A stretch of DNA of 64,000 nucleotides from Pseudoalteromonas ostreae (GCF_018069805.1 NZ_JAGPYN010000004.1:186001-250000), one strand, 5' to 3'; positions 39,847-49,014 are shown, counted from the first letter of the stretch. The notes: generated by a model not told the origin, from the letters alone. Numbers and translations: made by a program.

Positions 39847-39924
39847 GCAGCTCGGTGCGAACTTGTGTTTGGGATATAGTTAGGGCAATCATGGCTAAAA
39901 CCATTGCCCACGGATATTCATACC

Positions 39925-39948
39925 TGTAGGAGCCAGCTTTAGCTGCGA
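39925..39948 (+). repeat. REP-like palindromic element
   Basis: TGTAGGAGCCAGCTTTAGCTGCGA has the GTAGG head and short inverted repeat (CAGCT-TTA-GCTG) typical of REP elements in gammaproteobacteria. A second, more degenerate match in the same orientation (TGTAGGTCGTGCTTTAGCGC) lies at 40068-40087. A RAYT transposase is not present in the window. Confidence 0.4.
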
Positions 39949-40080
39949 ATATATTTTTATCTGTCTCACTGTCTTTTTTTGTACAAAATTTTAAAGTGAT
40001 TTATCCACAATGAGGGTTTCGAGGCGCTACGCTTTAAAGAAAAGCCAGTAAAATATACTAGCGCTTGTGTAGGTCGTGCT

Positions 40081-40485
40081 TTAGCGCTTGAATTCCGCGG
40101 CTGTAGGCTTGTTGTTATTTTTGGTTCTCAACCTGATACCTATTAATGTTCCTATAACTGTACTTAAAAGTAAAATAGGTAGCTCAAAAGCTAAAGTTGG
40201 CGGGATAAACAACTCTTGCAAAATAAACGAAGTGATCGCAGTGCTAAATAAAAACCCCAACACATAAACTGCACATGCATATTGCCAATTATGGCTTGAA
40301 CTTCTGTAAGCCATAACCCCATACATGAATATGGATAAGAAAGCTGAGGGGATTAACTGGATTACGAAAAAGTCTTCAAAGGTTAGTCTCGCAATCATAT
40401 TGATAACTTGTGATGTTAAGAAACCTAAACTTACATAAAAAAATGCCATCACTAAAGTGTATTTAACTATCCGTGTAACCCTCAA
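40081..40485 (-). CDS. Small integral membrane protein, unknown
   Basis: About 134 residues with four predicted membrane helices and a basic C-terminus (RLRTKNNNKPTAAEFKR). No ATG is available near the front. TTG at 40485 follows a G-rich CAGGGGGAG site and is preferred over TTG at 40518. No family recognised. A REP-like element overlaps its stop codon. Confidence 0.55.
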   Translation of the reverse strand: MRVTRIVKYTLVMAFFYVSLGFLTSQVINMIARLTFEDFFVIQLIPSAFLSIFMYGVMAYRSSSHNWQYACAVYVLGFLFSTAITSFILQELFIPPTLAFELPILLLSTVIGTLIGIRLRTKNNNKPTAAEFKR

Positions 40486-40756
40486 GATCTCCCCCTGTAT
40501 TACAGTTTTTATAACCAATACAGTTTAAAATAAAAATGCAAAGACTGTTAGCTTTCCAGTTTTTTCATTAATAATGGCCCACAAACTCCCTAGAGCTTTG
40601 CCACTTTAACCTTTCTCCTTGCAAACTCGCTAACTGATTTGATCCAAATCAACTTCTGTATCACTGCTAATCAACTTAGGAAAATAGCTTGATCTGGATC
40701 ATAACAACCTAGTCAAACTGTCTCTATCATTAATCCATCAACATTAGGAGGCATTT

Positions 40757-40897
40757 ATGGACGTATTCTTCAGAGACTTTTTTAGTGACCCAGTACTATT
40801 TTTATCATTTGGTTTTCTGGGAATCGTGATCGGATTATGCCTTTTCTTTGTGTACTTTTTTATTAAGAAAGTACATGACGACAAAACACCCAATTAA
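40757..40897 (+). CDS. DUF3149-like single-pass membrane miniprotein
   Basis: A 46-residue protein (MDVFFRDFFSDPVLFLSFG, one hydrophobic helix, then a basic tail KKVHDDKTPN) behind a perfect AGGAGG five bases upstream. A terminator follows, so it is a complete monocistronic unit. The N-terminal short amphipathic start and single helix fit DUF3149. Function unknown. Confidence 0.72.
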   Translation: MDVFFRDFFSDPVLFLSFGFLGIVIGLCLFFVYFFIKKVHDDKTPN

Positions 40898-40914
40898 AAT
40901 TAAGCACGACGCAC

Positions 40915-40950
40915 AAAGCCCCTATCAAGTTATTTGATTAGGGGCTTTTT
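40915..40950 (+). terminator. Terminator after the miniprotein gene
   Basis: AAAGCCCCTA pairs with TAGGGGCTTT, with an inner TCAA/TTGA pairing. A T run follows. Confidence 0.82.
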
Positions 40951-41004
40951 ATTATTAAAAGTTTGTTACACTAGCGATTCTATTAGCTAAACATGTTTTA
41001 ACTT

Positions 41005-41985
41005 ATGTCTACAGATTTCAAGCCAGCTTGGTGGATGACTAATCGCCATGTGCAAACCATTATGCCACGGTTTTTTCGGCCTTTTCATAATACTCGCTAC
41101 CAGTTAGAGCAGCTTGATACTCCCGACGGCGATTTTTTAGAGCTCGCTTGGTCACAACCCAAAAACGATAACGCGCCGCTGGCAATTGTATTGCATGGCC
41201 TGGAAGGTAATATCAATAGCTTTTACGCCAAAGGCATGATGAAAGCCCTAAAAAAACAGGGTTTTAGTGTTGTTTTAATGCATTTTCGTAACTGTTCTAC
41301 TGAAGTTAACCGCCTACCCCGTGCATATCACAGTGGCGAAACTGGCGATCTCGATTTTTTTATAAAACAACTTAAGCAGCAGTTTCCAGGTCGCTTGATG
41401 GTTGCAGTTGGGTTTTCACTCGGCGGTAACGTACTGGCCAAATACTTAGGTGAACAAGGCGAACAATGTTTACTTGATGGCGCGGCGGTTGTTTCGGCCC
41501 CTTATGATTTGTCGCCATCATGCCAAGTTATTCGTAAAAGTTTGGCTAAGATTTATCAAAAATATTTACTCGATCGGATGAAAAAATCGATGCAGCGTAA
41601 ATTACCGCAAATCACAAAACAGATTGATTTAACGCCAGTTCAGCTAATGGAAATTGATGATTTATGGCAGTTTGACGATAAACTCACAGCTCCTTTACAT
41701 GGTTTTATTGGTGCTGAAGATTACTATCAACAAGCCAGCGCTAAGCCTTATTTAAAACACATTACAACACCCACATTAATTGTTCATGCGAAAGACGACC
41801 CAATGCTGTCAATTAAAGCTGTACCCAGTAGGCAAGATGTTAGTGAGCATGTTACGCTGCAAATCTCCGAAAAAGGCGGCCATGTTGGCTTTATAAGTGG
41901 AAAAAATCCATTTAAACCGATTTATTGGTTAGAGTATGTAGTGCCAGATTTCTTCACCCAAATCGTCAAAAAAGAGCAGTTATGA
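41005..41985 (+). CDS. yheT: Alpha/beta hydrolase YheT
   Basis: A 326-residue hydrolase collinear with E. coli YheT ([39 protein letters not shown]). The nucleophile elbow is GFSLGG, followed by the Asp in HAKDDPMLS and the His in KGGHVGF. The physiological substrate is not established. In E. coli it follows yheS directly; here it is on the far side of the island. It overlaps yheU by 4 bp. Confidence 0.93.
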   Translation: MSTDFKPAWWMTNRHVQTIMPRFFRPFHNTRYQLEQLDTPDGDFLELAWSQPKNDNAPLAIVLHGLEGNINSFYAKGMMKALKKQGFSVVLMHFRNCSTEVNRLPRAYHSGETGDLDFFIKQLKQQFPGRLMVAVGFSLGGNVLAKYLGEQGEQCLLDGAAVVSAPYDLSPSCQVIRKSLAKIYQKYLLDRMKKSMQRKLPQITKQIDLTPVQLMEIDDLWQFDDKLTAPLHGFIGAEDYYQQASAKPYLKHITTPTLIVHAKDDPMLSIKAVPSRQDVSEHVTLQISEKGGHVGFISGKNPFKPIYWLEYVVPDFFTQIVKKEQL

Positions 41986-42227
41986 TCATTCCCCATGAGC
42001 AACTAGATAAAGACACTTTATACAATTTAATTGAAAGTTATGTGCTACGTGAAGGCACCGATTACGGTGAGCAAGAATTCAGTATTGAAAGTAAAGTGGC
42101 GCAGGTAAAACAACAACTACACAATGGCGAGGCCATGGTGTTTTTTTCAGAACTGCATGAATCTGTAACTATTATTTCTAAAGGTGAATTTAAAGCACTG
42201 CAAAGTGACACACCATTTAACGAGTAA
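41982..42227 (+). CDS. yheU: YheU family protein
   Basis: An 81-residue protein starting [20 protein letters not shown] with the conserved [10 protein letters not shown], as in the UPF0270 family. Function unknown. The ATG is in an ATGA overlap with the yheT stop, so translation is coupled. Confidence 0.93.
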   Translation: MIIPHEQLDKDTLYNLIESYVLREGTDYGEQEFSIESKVAQVKQQLHNGEAMVFFSELHESVTIISKGEFKALQSDTPFNE

Positions 42228-42286
42228 ACTTGTAACCCTAGTTGTAAAAATAGACAATGGCTTTTTTACTCAAAGAGCCATTAAAA

Positions 42287-43477
42287 ATGATAAAACTAAG
42301 CTCAGTAGTTATTGCCGTTGCACTTGCTTTATCAAGCCAAGTGCAAGGTGCAGACATTAGCGCATCAGCTAAAGCAATTAAACTCACCAAAGACACTATT
42401 TTAATCGATACTCATATCGATGTGCCGTACCGTATTCATGCTAAATGGGCTGATGTTACTAAAGCCACTGATGACGGTGATTTTGACTACCCACGCGCAG
42501 TTAAAGGTGGCTTGAATGCGCCATTTATGTCGATTTATATTCCTGCGCATTTGGAGTTTGAAGGGAAAGGTAAAAGCTTTCAGCTAGCAAATCAACTCAT
42601 TGATAGTATGGAAGAGATTGCCCAGCGCGCCCCTGACAAATTTGCTATTGCCGATTCAACGAACGATATTAAAAAGCAGTTTAAACAAGGCAAAATGTCG
42701 ATTGCAATGGGGATGGAAAACGGCTCACCAATTGAAGGTGACATGGCAAACCTACAGCACTTTTTTGATCGTGGTGTACGCTATATCACCCTTGCTCATT
42801 CACAAAGCAACCATATTTCAGATTCATCTTATGATATTCGCCGTAAATGGAAAGGTCTAAGCCCATTTGGTAAAAAACTGGTTACTGAGATGAACAGTAT
42901 CGGCATGCTGATTGATGTTTCACATATTTCAGATGATGCGTTTTATCAAGTAATGGAGCTATCTAAAACACCGGTTATTGCCTCACACTCATCACTGCGC
43001 AAATATACGCCTGGTTTTGAGCGTAATATGGATGACGATATGCTACTAGCGCTGAAAAAGAACGGCGGGGTTATTCAAATAAACTTTGGTTCAAGCTTTG
43101 TAACCGCTAAAGCAGGTGATTGGGGCAAGCAGTTAAAGAGTAAAAAAGAGTCGGCCAAAAAAGAAGGCACTAAATTAAGTCAAGATTTTGATGCCGCGTA
43201 TCGTGCTAAAAACCCATATCCATTTGCGAGTCTTGAGCAAGTACTTGAGCATATCGATCATGTTGTTGAGCTAATTGGTGTCGATTATGTTGGCATCGGC
43301 TCTGATTACGATGGTGTTGGTGATTCACTGCCAGTAGGCTTAAAAGATGTATCTAGCTACCCGAATCTAGTGCAAGGATTAATGGATCGTGGTTACAGTG
43401 ACAAAGATATCAAAAAAATCCTCAGTGGCAATGTGCTGCGCGTATGGCAACAAGCCGAACAGTATGCAAAAAACTAA
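42287..43477 (+). CDS. Membrane-type (renal) dipeptidase, M19 family
   Basis: A 396-residue exported zinc dipeptidase. ATG at 42287 gives the signal peptide MIKLSSVVIAVALALSSQVQG. Metal ligands appear in IDTHIDVPYR, the bridging Glu in AMGMENGSPIEG, and the His residues in ITLAHSQSNHISDS, DVSHISDDAF and IASHSS. GIGSDYDGVG is the family's C-terminal hallmark. It cleaves dipeptides, possibly with D-residues at the C-side, in the periplasm. Length and motifs match the family. Confidence 0.92.
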   Translation: MIKLSSVVIAVALALSSQVQGADISASAKAIKLTKDTILIDTHIDVPYRIHAKWADVTKATDDGDFDYPRAVKGGLNAPFMSIYIPAHLEFEGKGKSFQLANQLIDSMEEIAQRAPDKFAIADSTNDIKKQFKQGKMSIAMGMENGSPIEGDMANLQHFFDRGVRYITLAHSQSNHISDSSYDIRRKWKGLSPFGKKLVTEMNSIGMLIDVSHISDDAFYQVMELSKTPVIASHSSLRKYTPGFERNMDDDMLLALKKNGGVIQINFGSSFVTAKAGDWGKQLKSKKESAKKEGTKLSQDFDAAYRAKNPYPFASLEQVLEHIDHVVELIGVDYVGIGSDYDGVGDSLPVGLKDVSSYPNLVQGLMDRGYSDKDIKKILSGNVLRVWQQAEQYAKN

Positions 43478-43485
43478 GCATAAGA

Positions 43486-43563
43486 ATGAAGCGCACTTTC
43501 ATCGTTGCAATAATCTTCGCTACCTATCATATTTATTTAGCGAATAAATTTTTACTACGCTGA
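43486..43563 (+). other. Possible 25-residue hydrophobic peptide within an inverted repeat
   Basis: The frame MKRTFIVAIIFATYHIYLAN then KFLLR is flanked by a 10 bp inverted repeat (AAGCGCACTT at 43489-43498, AAGTGCGCTT at 43563-43572). It could be a tiny membrane peptide or just a long-looped hairpin after the dipeptidase gene. No good ribosome site is present. Confidence 0.2.
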
Positions 43564-43651
43564 AGTGCGCTTAGCTTTCTACATCTTTTAACAGACTTAA
43601 AGCCCCAAAAGCGGTAAATTAAGCCTTTTCAGATATGGAGCTTACAACCAC

Positions 43652-44557
43652 ATGCCTATTAGTAAAGGATCAGTCGCAATAACCCTTGCCTCAGTTGCAC
43701 TTGCAATCTCGTGTTACGGCACATTTTTCAAACCAGTAAGCTCACCTAGCGACAAAAGCAGCGCTGAACAGTCATCGCTCATTGTTACGAATATGCCACT
43801 GAATAATAACAATAACGAACTTTCAGTTACCCAATTGCATAACAAGATAATATCTTTACAGCGACAAGTTGCCGCCCTAAAAATAAAAAATACTTCTATA
43901 GATCAAGAATATAATAACGATGATTTTAAGGAATTAGTGCTTGCTATACTGACGGAAAAAGAGCAGCAAGAAATTGATGAAATGCGTGAAAGCAACCCAC
44001 TTTACGGTTTTTATGCCGACTTACCGCAAGACTATGAACTACGCATCAAGTCAGACTCTGATTATGCGAAAAAAATAACCACGCAATTACGAGAGCAAAT
44101 ACTCAACCCAAATGCCACAGATATCGATAGGCTAGCAGCCTTAACTCAACTACAAATGAATATGTATATTTTGAATAAATCAAAAATACCTGAGTATGAC
44201 TTTGCGGTAGTCGATAATATTTTGGAGCTGGCCGCGAATAGTGATGATGAGAAATTCAAAATTCAAGCCATTGAAGTCATTACTCAAGCACCCGTGCTCG
44301 ATCAACGCCTGACTGAGCGCTTTACTTCACTACTGCAGCATGAGCCTAACGATTATATTCGCCGTTTAGCGGGGCAAGGCTTGATATCGCTATACTATCA
44401 ATCACAAAACTCTGAAGATGGCAATAGCCAACAAATTGCCCAACATATTTTATCACTTTACCAACACTCTACTAATGATAATGTTCACTCTGTACTTGAT
44501 GAAATGATTGGAAATTCGAGCATGCTAGAAGAACTGCGAAAACATGCTGAAGGTTAG
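43652..44557 (+). CDS. Membrane-anchored helical protein, unknown
   Basis: A 301-residue protein with an N-terminal hydrophobic helix (VAITLASVALAISCYGTFF). A short coiled coil (about 55-85) and a C-terminal all-helical, HEAT-like region (about 150-300) follow, with repeats such as IDRLAALTQLQ, KIQAIEVITQA and IRRLAGQGLI. Probably periplasmic. No family recognised. Confidence 0.7.
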   Translation: MPISKGSVAITLASVALAISCYGTFFKPVSSPSDKSSAEQSSLIVTNMPLNNNNNELSVTQLHNKIISLQRQVAALKIKNTSIDQEYNNDDFKELVLAILTEKEQQEIDEMRESNPLYGFYADLPQDYELRIKSDSDYAKKITTQLREQILNPNATDIDRLAALTQLQMNMYILNKSKIPEYDFAVVDNILELAANSDDEKFKIQAIEVITQAPVLDQRLTERFTSLLQHEPNDYIRRLAGQGLISLYYQSQNSEDGNSQQIAQHILSLYQHSTNDNVHSVLDEMIGNSSMLEELRKHAEG

Positions 44558-44848
44558 TTATCAAATAAAGAAAAAACAAGCGCCTGCCATCATTCACTAT
44601 AATTATGGGCCCAGGAGGAATGCAGCTAACAGTGTGGCCTTTGTTAAAGTTTTTTGACAATAAAAGTCTATGATAGGCAATTACACTATTAAAAGTTAGA
44701 GGCAACAACTATTCTAACACAAGAAGGTTTATAATGACCTGATCCCCCAGCACTAAACTAGTCAGTTCTAAAGTATTTATAACTTGTATCATATTTGTAT
44801 TTTACGTAAAATAATTTAATAAAATCTCTATAATTAATGGAAGTTAGT

Positions 44849-45232
44849 ATGAAACAAACTAAGAAACGACCAGTTTTTATGAGCCTTCATAAAGTTAAGG
44901 TTCCAATCACGGCATATGTATCCTTTGCACACAGGGTTACCGGTGTACTCTTTTTTCTTTCTTTCCCTATTGTTCTGTATGCCCTATATCTAAGCCTAGA
45001 CTCAGAGAGTGGCTTCAACACTGTTGTATCAGCACTTCAGCATTGGTTTGTTAAATTAGTCTGTTTAGGGATTTTTACCGCCTTTATTTATCATGCTTTT
45101 GCAGGTATAAAACACATGATTAACGATATGGGGTATGGGGAAGAACTAGATTCAGCGAAGAAAATGTCATACGTTCTTATCTTGGCAACAGTGATTGCTG
45201 TGCTTGGAATGGCTTATAAGCTTTTTAGTTAA
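44849..45232 (+). CDS. Second succinate dehydrogenase cytochrome b556 subunit (SdhC), orphan copy; probable self-resistance target
   Basis: A 127-residue SdhC with three membrane helices, collinear with E. coli SdhC. Ser25 and Arg29 match E. coli Ser27 and Arg31 of the ubiquinone site, and His82 matches the heme ligand His84. Position 26 is Phe where E. coli has Ile28, a quinone-site residue, and 27 is Ala instead of Leu. No sdhD, sdhA or sdhB follows; a hairpin and the convergent cluster do. The second ATG (44849) is preferred because GGAAG lies 4 nt before it. A duplicated target subunit beside a biosynthetic cluster suggests inhibitor-resistant complex II. Confidence 0.9.
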   Translation: MKQTKKRPVFMSLHKVKVPITAYVSFAHRVTGVLFFLSFPIVLYALYLSLDSESGFNTVVSALQHWFVKLVCLGIFTAFIYHAFAGIKHMINDMGYGEELDSAKKMSYVLILATVIAVLGMAYKLFS

Positions 45233-45239
45233 TTAGAAT

Positions 45240-45261
45240 GCCTCGCCAATGATGACGAGGC
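45240..45261. terminator. Hairpin between sdhC paralogue and the biosynthetic cluster
   Basis: GCCTCG and CGAGGC pair around a 10 nt loop just after the sdhC stop and 8 bp before the end of the convergent cluster. There is no long T run, so termination efficiency is uncertain. Confidence 0.5.
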
Positions 45262-45268
45262 CAATTCA

Positions 45269-46075
45269 CTACAGAGATTCTAAGACCATGAGGTTAAAAT
45301 GGCTGTCAGGATGAAAGTCCACTTCATAGAAACGTTCAATTAGTTTCATAAAATATGGTATCACCCCCTTTTTACCTACCATAAAATCTGACTCTCGGAG
45401 CCAACACTTTAGTGCTTTAGTATCTTTGCCATCACTACTTGCCATATTACACATGGTTATCTCAAGGAAGCGGGCAAACTTCAAATATACTTCACCCATC
45501 ACTTGCTCTAGAAAAGCTTTATTATTATACGTAGACAGATAAAGGTCGTAAGCAACTGAGCGATGATCTATTTCCTCTAGTGCATGCCATTTCCAAAATT
45601 CCTTCACTTGCGGAGCACAGATTGCCAACCAATCATGAGTTAGTAAAGCTTCACTGGCTACCGCAGTTAGATGTTCTAGACATACAGTTAGCGCTAAGCA
45701 GTATTGAGCAGTATTATTATTTGCAACATAAGCACTATTAAATAGAAAAGGAGCTTCTAAGCGCTGTAGTGAATAACCATTTTCTTTACAGCACGTTTTA
45801 TTATAAATAATATGATATTTGCTATGCACTGCTTCTTGCATCATAAATATACGAACTGCATTTTTAGTCTTTGAATCTTTAATAGCAGACAGGTTTCGTT
45901 TTAAACTATCAATAAAAAATTTTTCACCGCTTGGTAAAGCTATAGAGAATGCATTTATTAAAATAAACTTGAAATACTCTTCTCCTTCATAGCTATGAGT
46001 AAAACACCCATCAAATTTAAACGGTGGCGCACTAAATTTCCTCGCTACTTTTTCAACCTCTGTGGAAAGGTACAT
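45269..46075 (-). CDS. Ferritin-like metal-dependent enzyme (PF10118-type), last gene of the cluster
   Basis: A 268-residue helical protein with carboxylate and His motifs spaced as in diiron proteins: FMMQEAVHSKYH, VCLEHLTAVASE and WKWHALEEIDHRSVAYDLY. This resembles the family annotated as predicted metal-dependent hydrolase (PF10118/COG3687). Diiron oxygenation such as acyl-chain hydroxylation or desaturation would fit its place in the cluster, but hydrolase function is not excluded. It is separated from the Rieske gene by 97 bp. Confidence 0.72.
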   Translation of the reverse strand: MYLSTEVEKVARKFSAPPFKFDGCFTHSYEGEEYFKFILINAFSIALPSGEKFFIDSLKRNLSAIKDSKTKNAVRIFMMQEAVHSKYHIIYNKTCCKENGYSLQRLEAPFLFNSAYVANNNTAQYCLALTVCLEHLTAVASEALLTHDWLAICAPQVKEFWKWHALEEIDHRSVAYDLYLSTYNNKAFLEQVMGEVYLKFARFLEITMCNMASSDGKDTKALKCWLRESDFMVGKKGVIPYFMKLIERFYEVDFHPDSHFNLMVLESL

Positions 46076-46172
46076 ACCAAGCTCCCCTATTTAAAAGATT
46101 ACGCCTCTGTGATCGGGAGAGGTAGTTAATCAAATTGCGCAAACAAAATGCTACTATCTCCCTCAAAAATAA

Positions 46173-47195
46173 CTATCGATCAGAAGTTGCTAATTCAAGA
46201 TAGAATTGCGTTGCCCATTTTCTAAATTGCCGAATCGGGCCATCAACTCTGCTTATTGGTGGACTTACTAGGTATTTCTTACGCTCCCAAATATCAAAGT
46301 CTTTCGCTAATTCCGCAGCTAACTTTGGGATCAAAAAATTAAGCATCTGCAAATCACGATTATCTTTTCCGGTTTTCTGAACCGACACAGCAAGACGAAT
46401 ACAGATCGAATTTTCATCTATTGGAGTTGAATGCAAAAACGTCCTCGCTGATGGAAATTTATTCGTAGATAGAGCGTAAACTTGCTGCAAACCTAGCCCA
46501 AATAACCGTACTCTAGTTATCGAGTCGACTTCCCCTGCTTGAGTAGAGAGCTGACTCGTTGACTTCCAAGTTGCTATCGCACCATCATATTCAATCGATT
46601 CAATTTCACCGATTTTATTTGCCCCGTGTACAACACTAAAATGTGCAACATCCACCCCATTTTCGGCAATCTCTTGGACGTGAGTATTTAATACCCAGAC
46701 ACACTCTTCGTTCAATACAGGTTCTGTCCACCCATCTAAATCAACGGGCTTAACTTCCCAGTGGGGCTGAAGTTTTTTATCATTATCAGGAGACCACCAA
46801 GCCATCACCATACCGTTCACAACTTTACAAGGTAAGGTCCCAATTTTGACTTTCAGAGGTTTTTGCATCTCTGGAACATCATCACAACTCCCAGTACAAT
46901 CGAACCTCCACCCATGAAAAGGACAGCGAATAGAGTCACCTTGAACAACGCCACCAAACCCCAAATGTGCACCAAGGTGAGGGCAAAAAGCTTTAACTAC
47001 ATGAATGTCACCGCTTTCAGCACGATATACAACAATTTCTTCACCACAAATTCTAGTCGGCTCAACCCCTTTGACAGAAATGTCTGATGCCAGTGCGACC
47101 GCATACCACCCCTCAGGAAAAGGAGAAAAAGGATAACGTTGATTATTCAGTATATTCCTTGAGGAGTATTCAAGCGCTTCTTTACCTACTAACAT
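46173..47195 (-). CDS. Rieske [2Fe-2S] non-heme iron oxygenase
   Basis: A 340-residue oxygenase. The Rieske ligands are C71-x-H73 and C91-x2-H94 (AFCPHLGAH, IRCPFHGWRFD). The mononuclear iron site is in ENGVDVAHFSVVHGA, a pattern like KshA and the DAF-36/Neverland sterol desaturases, which act on lipid-like substrates. ATG at 47195 is used instead of TTG at 47210. In a salicyl-proline-lipid pathway it could hydroxylate the acyl chain or dehydrogenate the proline ring. No reductase partner is in the cluster, so a housekeeping one is presumably used. Confidence 0.88.
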   Translation of the reverse strand: MLVGKEALEYSSRNILNNQRYPFSPFPEGWYAVALASDISVKGVEPTRICGEEIVVYRAESGDIHVVKAFCPHLGAHLGFGGVVQGDSIRCPFHGWRFDCTGSCDDVPEMQKPLKVKIGTLPCKVVNGMVMAWWSPDNDKKLQPHWEVKPVDLDGWTEPVLNEECVWVLNTHVQEIAENGVDVAHFSVVHGANKIGEIESIEYDGAIATWKSTSQLSTQAGEVDSITRVRLFGLGLQQVYALSTNKFPSARTFLHSTPIDENSICIRLAVSVQKTGKDNRDLQMLNFLIPKLAAELAKDFDIWERKKYLVSPPISRVDGPIRQFRKWATQFYLELATSDR

Positions 47196-47212
47196 ATTTC
47201 TATCTCTCAATA

Positions 47213-48205
47213 TTATTTAGATATTTCATACGTTTGATAGCGTCCATCTACCATTTGGCAAGCAACAAGAAAACGCTTTTCCGAGTACTTATTTAACAAC
47301 ACTACGGCAAGTGCAAATTGAAAGCTCAATGACGCTTCTGCAAGATACCCAAATCGTTTTGTTAAATTAACAATACGTGAACCATCACCCTCCGTAATTA
47401 GATCGAGGCTACTATCGATATCCATTGTAAGCTCAGTTGTTAAAAGACAGCTTATATAGTGTGGAGCATCCATTTGCTTAAGTAATGATGATTCATCATA
47501 AGAACCCAAAAAAGAGACCTGTGCCACTGCGATATCACGATGTATTTCGTTAGTCGATATCAGTGTACTGGCCGACGCTTTGGCAAACTTTCGGCCTTGT
47601 GCGATACAGTTAACTGATTGATTAATAGATTCCTTAATGATTTCTCGACTGCCATTACTAACCCCTCCAACTAACGAAAGTGAAGATTCAGTCGCGGTCC
47701 GTGAATGCTCAATGGCATGTTTGAAAGCTTGTGAAGCAGCATTTTGCTCCCCAATAAAGGTTAAGCTTTCGCCACACATATTGAATAGGATTGAAATATT
47801 CGCGGAATAAAGATTAGCCAACTCCATTAATAGCTGAGTCGGCCTCAATCTTGCGATTTCAGCATTAACTGAAGCTGGATCTTGCGTCCAAGCAAGCTTT
47901 GAGCGCTCATCAACTTTAACATCACGCTCTCCAATTGAACATACCGTATATATGTTTGCATTCTCAAGCGCCTCGGGCTGCTCTGAGAGTACGGAAGTTG
48001 TAATTGCTTCACCTGCTGCCGCAGCCAATAAACGCTGGCTTTCAGACATATTATTCAAATCACGCTTTTTTTTTATATAATTAGAATATTGGATCTGTTC
48101 AAGTCCAATTAATCTGTCATTGTCTAAGTTGATATCTGAAAATGTATTAAATATTTCATTTTCTAAAGATGCACCTACACCTAAGATATATGCATTATAA
48201 ATCAT
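47213..48205 (-). CDS. Ketosynthase-like protein lacking the histidine motifs
   Basis: A 330-residue protein with a thiolase-fold core. The segment ILFNMCGESLTFIGEQNAA aligns with the nucleophile helix of ketosynthases (TACASS in the cluster's own KS) and keeps the Cys. The second half lacks both NAHGTSTP and the GH motif, so it cannot do a normal Claisen condensation. It may be a chain-length-factor-like partner of the KS at 53546, or a transacylase. The start is ATG 48205 behind AGGGTGG; it overlaps the upstream dehydratase gene by 11 bp. Confidence 0.68.
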   Translation of the reverse strand: MIYNAYILGVGASLENEIFNTFSDINLDNDRLIGLEQIQYSNYIKKKRDLNNMSESQRLLAAAAGEAITTSVLSEQPEALENANIYTVCSIGERDVKVDERSKLAWTQDPASVNAEIARLRPTQLLMELANLYSANISILFNMCGESLTFIGEQNAASQAFKHAIEHSRTATESSLSLVGGVSNGSREIIKESINQSVNCIAQGRKFAKASASTLISTNEIHRDIAVAQVSFLGSYDESSLLKQMDAPHYISCLLTTELTMDIDSSLDLITEGDGSRIVNLTKRFGYLAEASLSFQFALAVVLLNKYSEKRFLVACQMVDGRYQTYEISK

Positions 48206-48659
48206 GTCCATTCCACCCTGCTTGCAACGCAATGTTTTTTATATATTCTCTCATTTTTTCATTGGCAAAGTTTTGTAGCTTCAACATCAGTTCTGAATCC
48301 GCGACAACCCCACCTGCGGCATCAGAAATTTTTGCTTTACAAATAAGATAACCACCTCCATGGTGTGTAATTTTGCTTTTGATCGTTAACACCTGATTTG
48401 GAGTTACAAAGTTCCGAAACTTGGCAGAGCGGACAGTTGCTAAATAAGCCATCTCTTCAAAATCTTTACTTAGCATATGAATATAACCACCTGCTTGAGC
48501 CATCATCTCAATTAGGATCACACCCGGAACTATTGGGTTTCCAGGAAAATGCCCCTCAAAGATCGGTGCCCGATCGGGCACCTCGCTTTCGCAGATGATC
48601 GTATCTAAGCCATTATGCTCAACAATCCGATCAATAAGCTGGTTGTACTCTATGTTCAT
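48195..48659 (-). CDS. FabZ/FabA-like hotdog 3-hydroxyacyl-ACP dehydratase
   Basis: A 154-residue hotdog protein with the FabZ active-site block FEGHFPGNPIVPGVILIEMM, including the catalytic His and, further along, the Glu. It dehydrates 3-hydroxyacyl-ACP, presumably on the ACP encoded immediately upstream, with which it overlaps by 4 bp. It is dedicated to the cluster rather than the housekeeping fabZ, which normally lies between lpxD and lpxA. Confidence 0.88.
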   Translation of the reverse strand: MNIEYNQLIDRIVEHNGLDTIICESEVPDRAPIFEGHFPGNPIVPGVILIEMMAQAGGYIHMLSKDFEEMAYLATVRSAKFRNFVTPNQVLTIKSKITHHGGGYLICKAKISDAAGGVVADSELMLKLQNFANEKMREYIKNIALQAGWNGHDL

Positions 48660-48976
48660 GCAGAAACAGTTCCTTCTTCTTCAATCAGCTCTAGCACACT
48701 TTCGACAAAGTTACTAAGGCGGAACACACTATCCTCAGCATTTAGTGCTTGCTCGCTAGCGCGGTTCATCCATTCTTCCGAAGGAATAGAAATCCCAAAC
48801 TCACTTTCAATATCGAAAATTACGTTCAAAAAATCAACGCTATCGAGCCCCAGATCCGCATTTAAAATATGATGAGGTTCTATTTTTTCAATATTTAAAT
48901 CTTCCAAATCACACTGCTCTAAAATAAGAGCTGTGATTTTTTCGTAGGCCTCGTCATAAGAAATTGATTTACTCAT
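48656..48976 (-). CDS. Acyl carrier protein, fatty acid type
   Basis: A 106-residue carrier protein with the phosphopantetheine site LGLDSVDFLNVIFDIESEFG and an acidic helical frame, longer than housekeeping AcpP at both ends. It likely carries the lipid chain for the cluster's KS and dehydratase. It lies 38 bp downstream of the small aryl carrier gene. Confidence 0.9.
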   Translation of the reverse strand: MSKSISYDEAYEKITALILEQCDLEDLNIEKIEPHHILNADLGLDSVDFLNVIFDIESEFGISIPSEEWMNRASEQALNAEDSVFRLSNFVESVLELIEEEGTVSA

Positions 48977-49014
48977 TTTGCTATCCTTTATATTTTATTT
49001 GAAAGTATTTTGGT

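Noticed and set aside
44619..44672. Short frame behind AGGAGG before sdhC
   Set aside because: The ATG is only one base from the Shine-Dalgarno, too close for initiation, and the peptide is not distinctive.
44849..45232. Start of the housekeeping sdhCDAB operon
   Set aside because: No sdhD, sdhA, sdhB or gltA is near; the next gene is convergent and belongs to the biosynthetic cluster.
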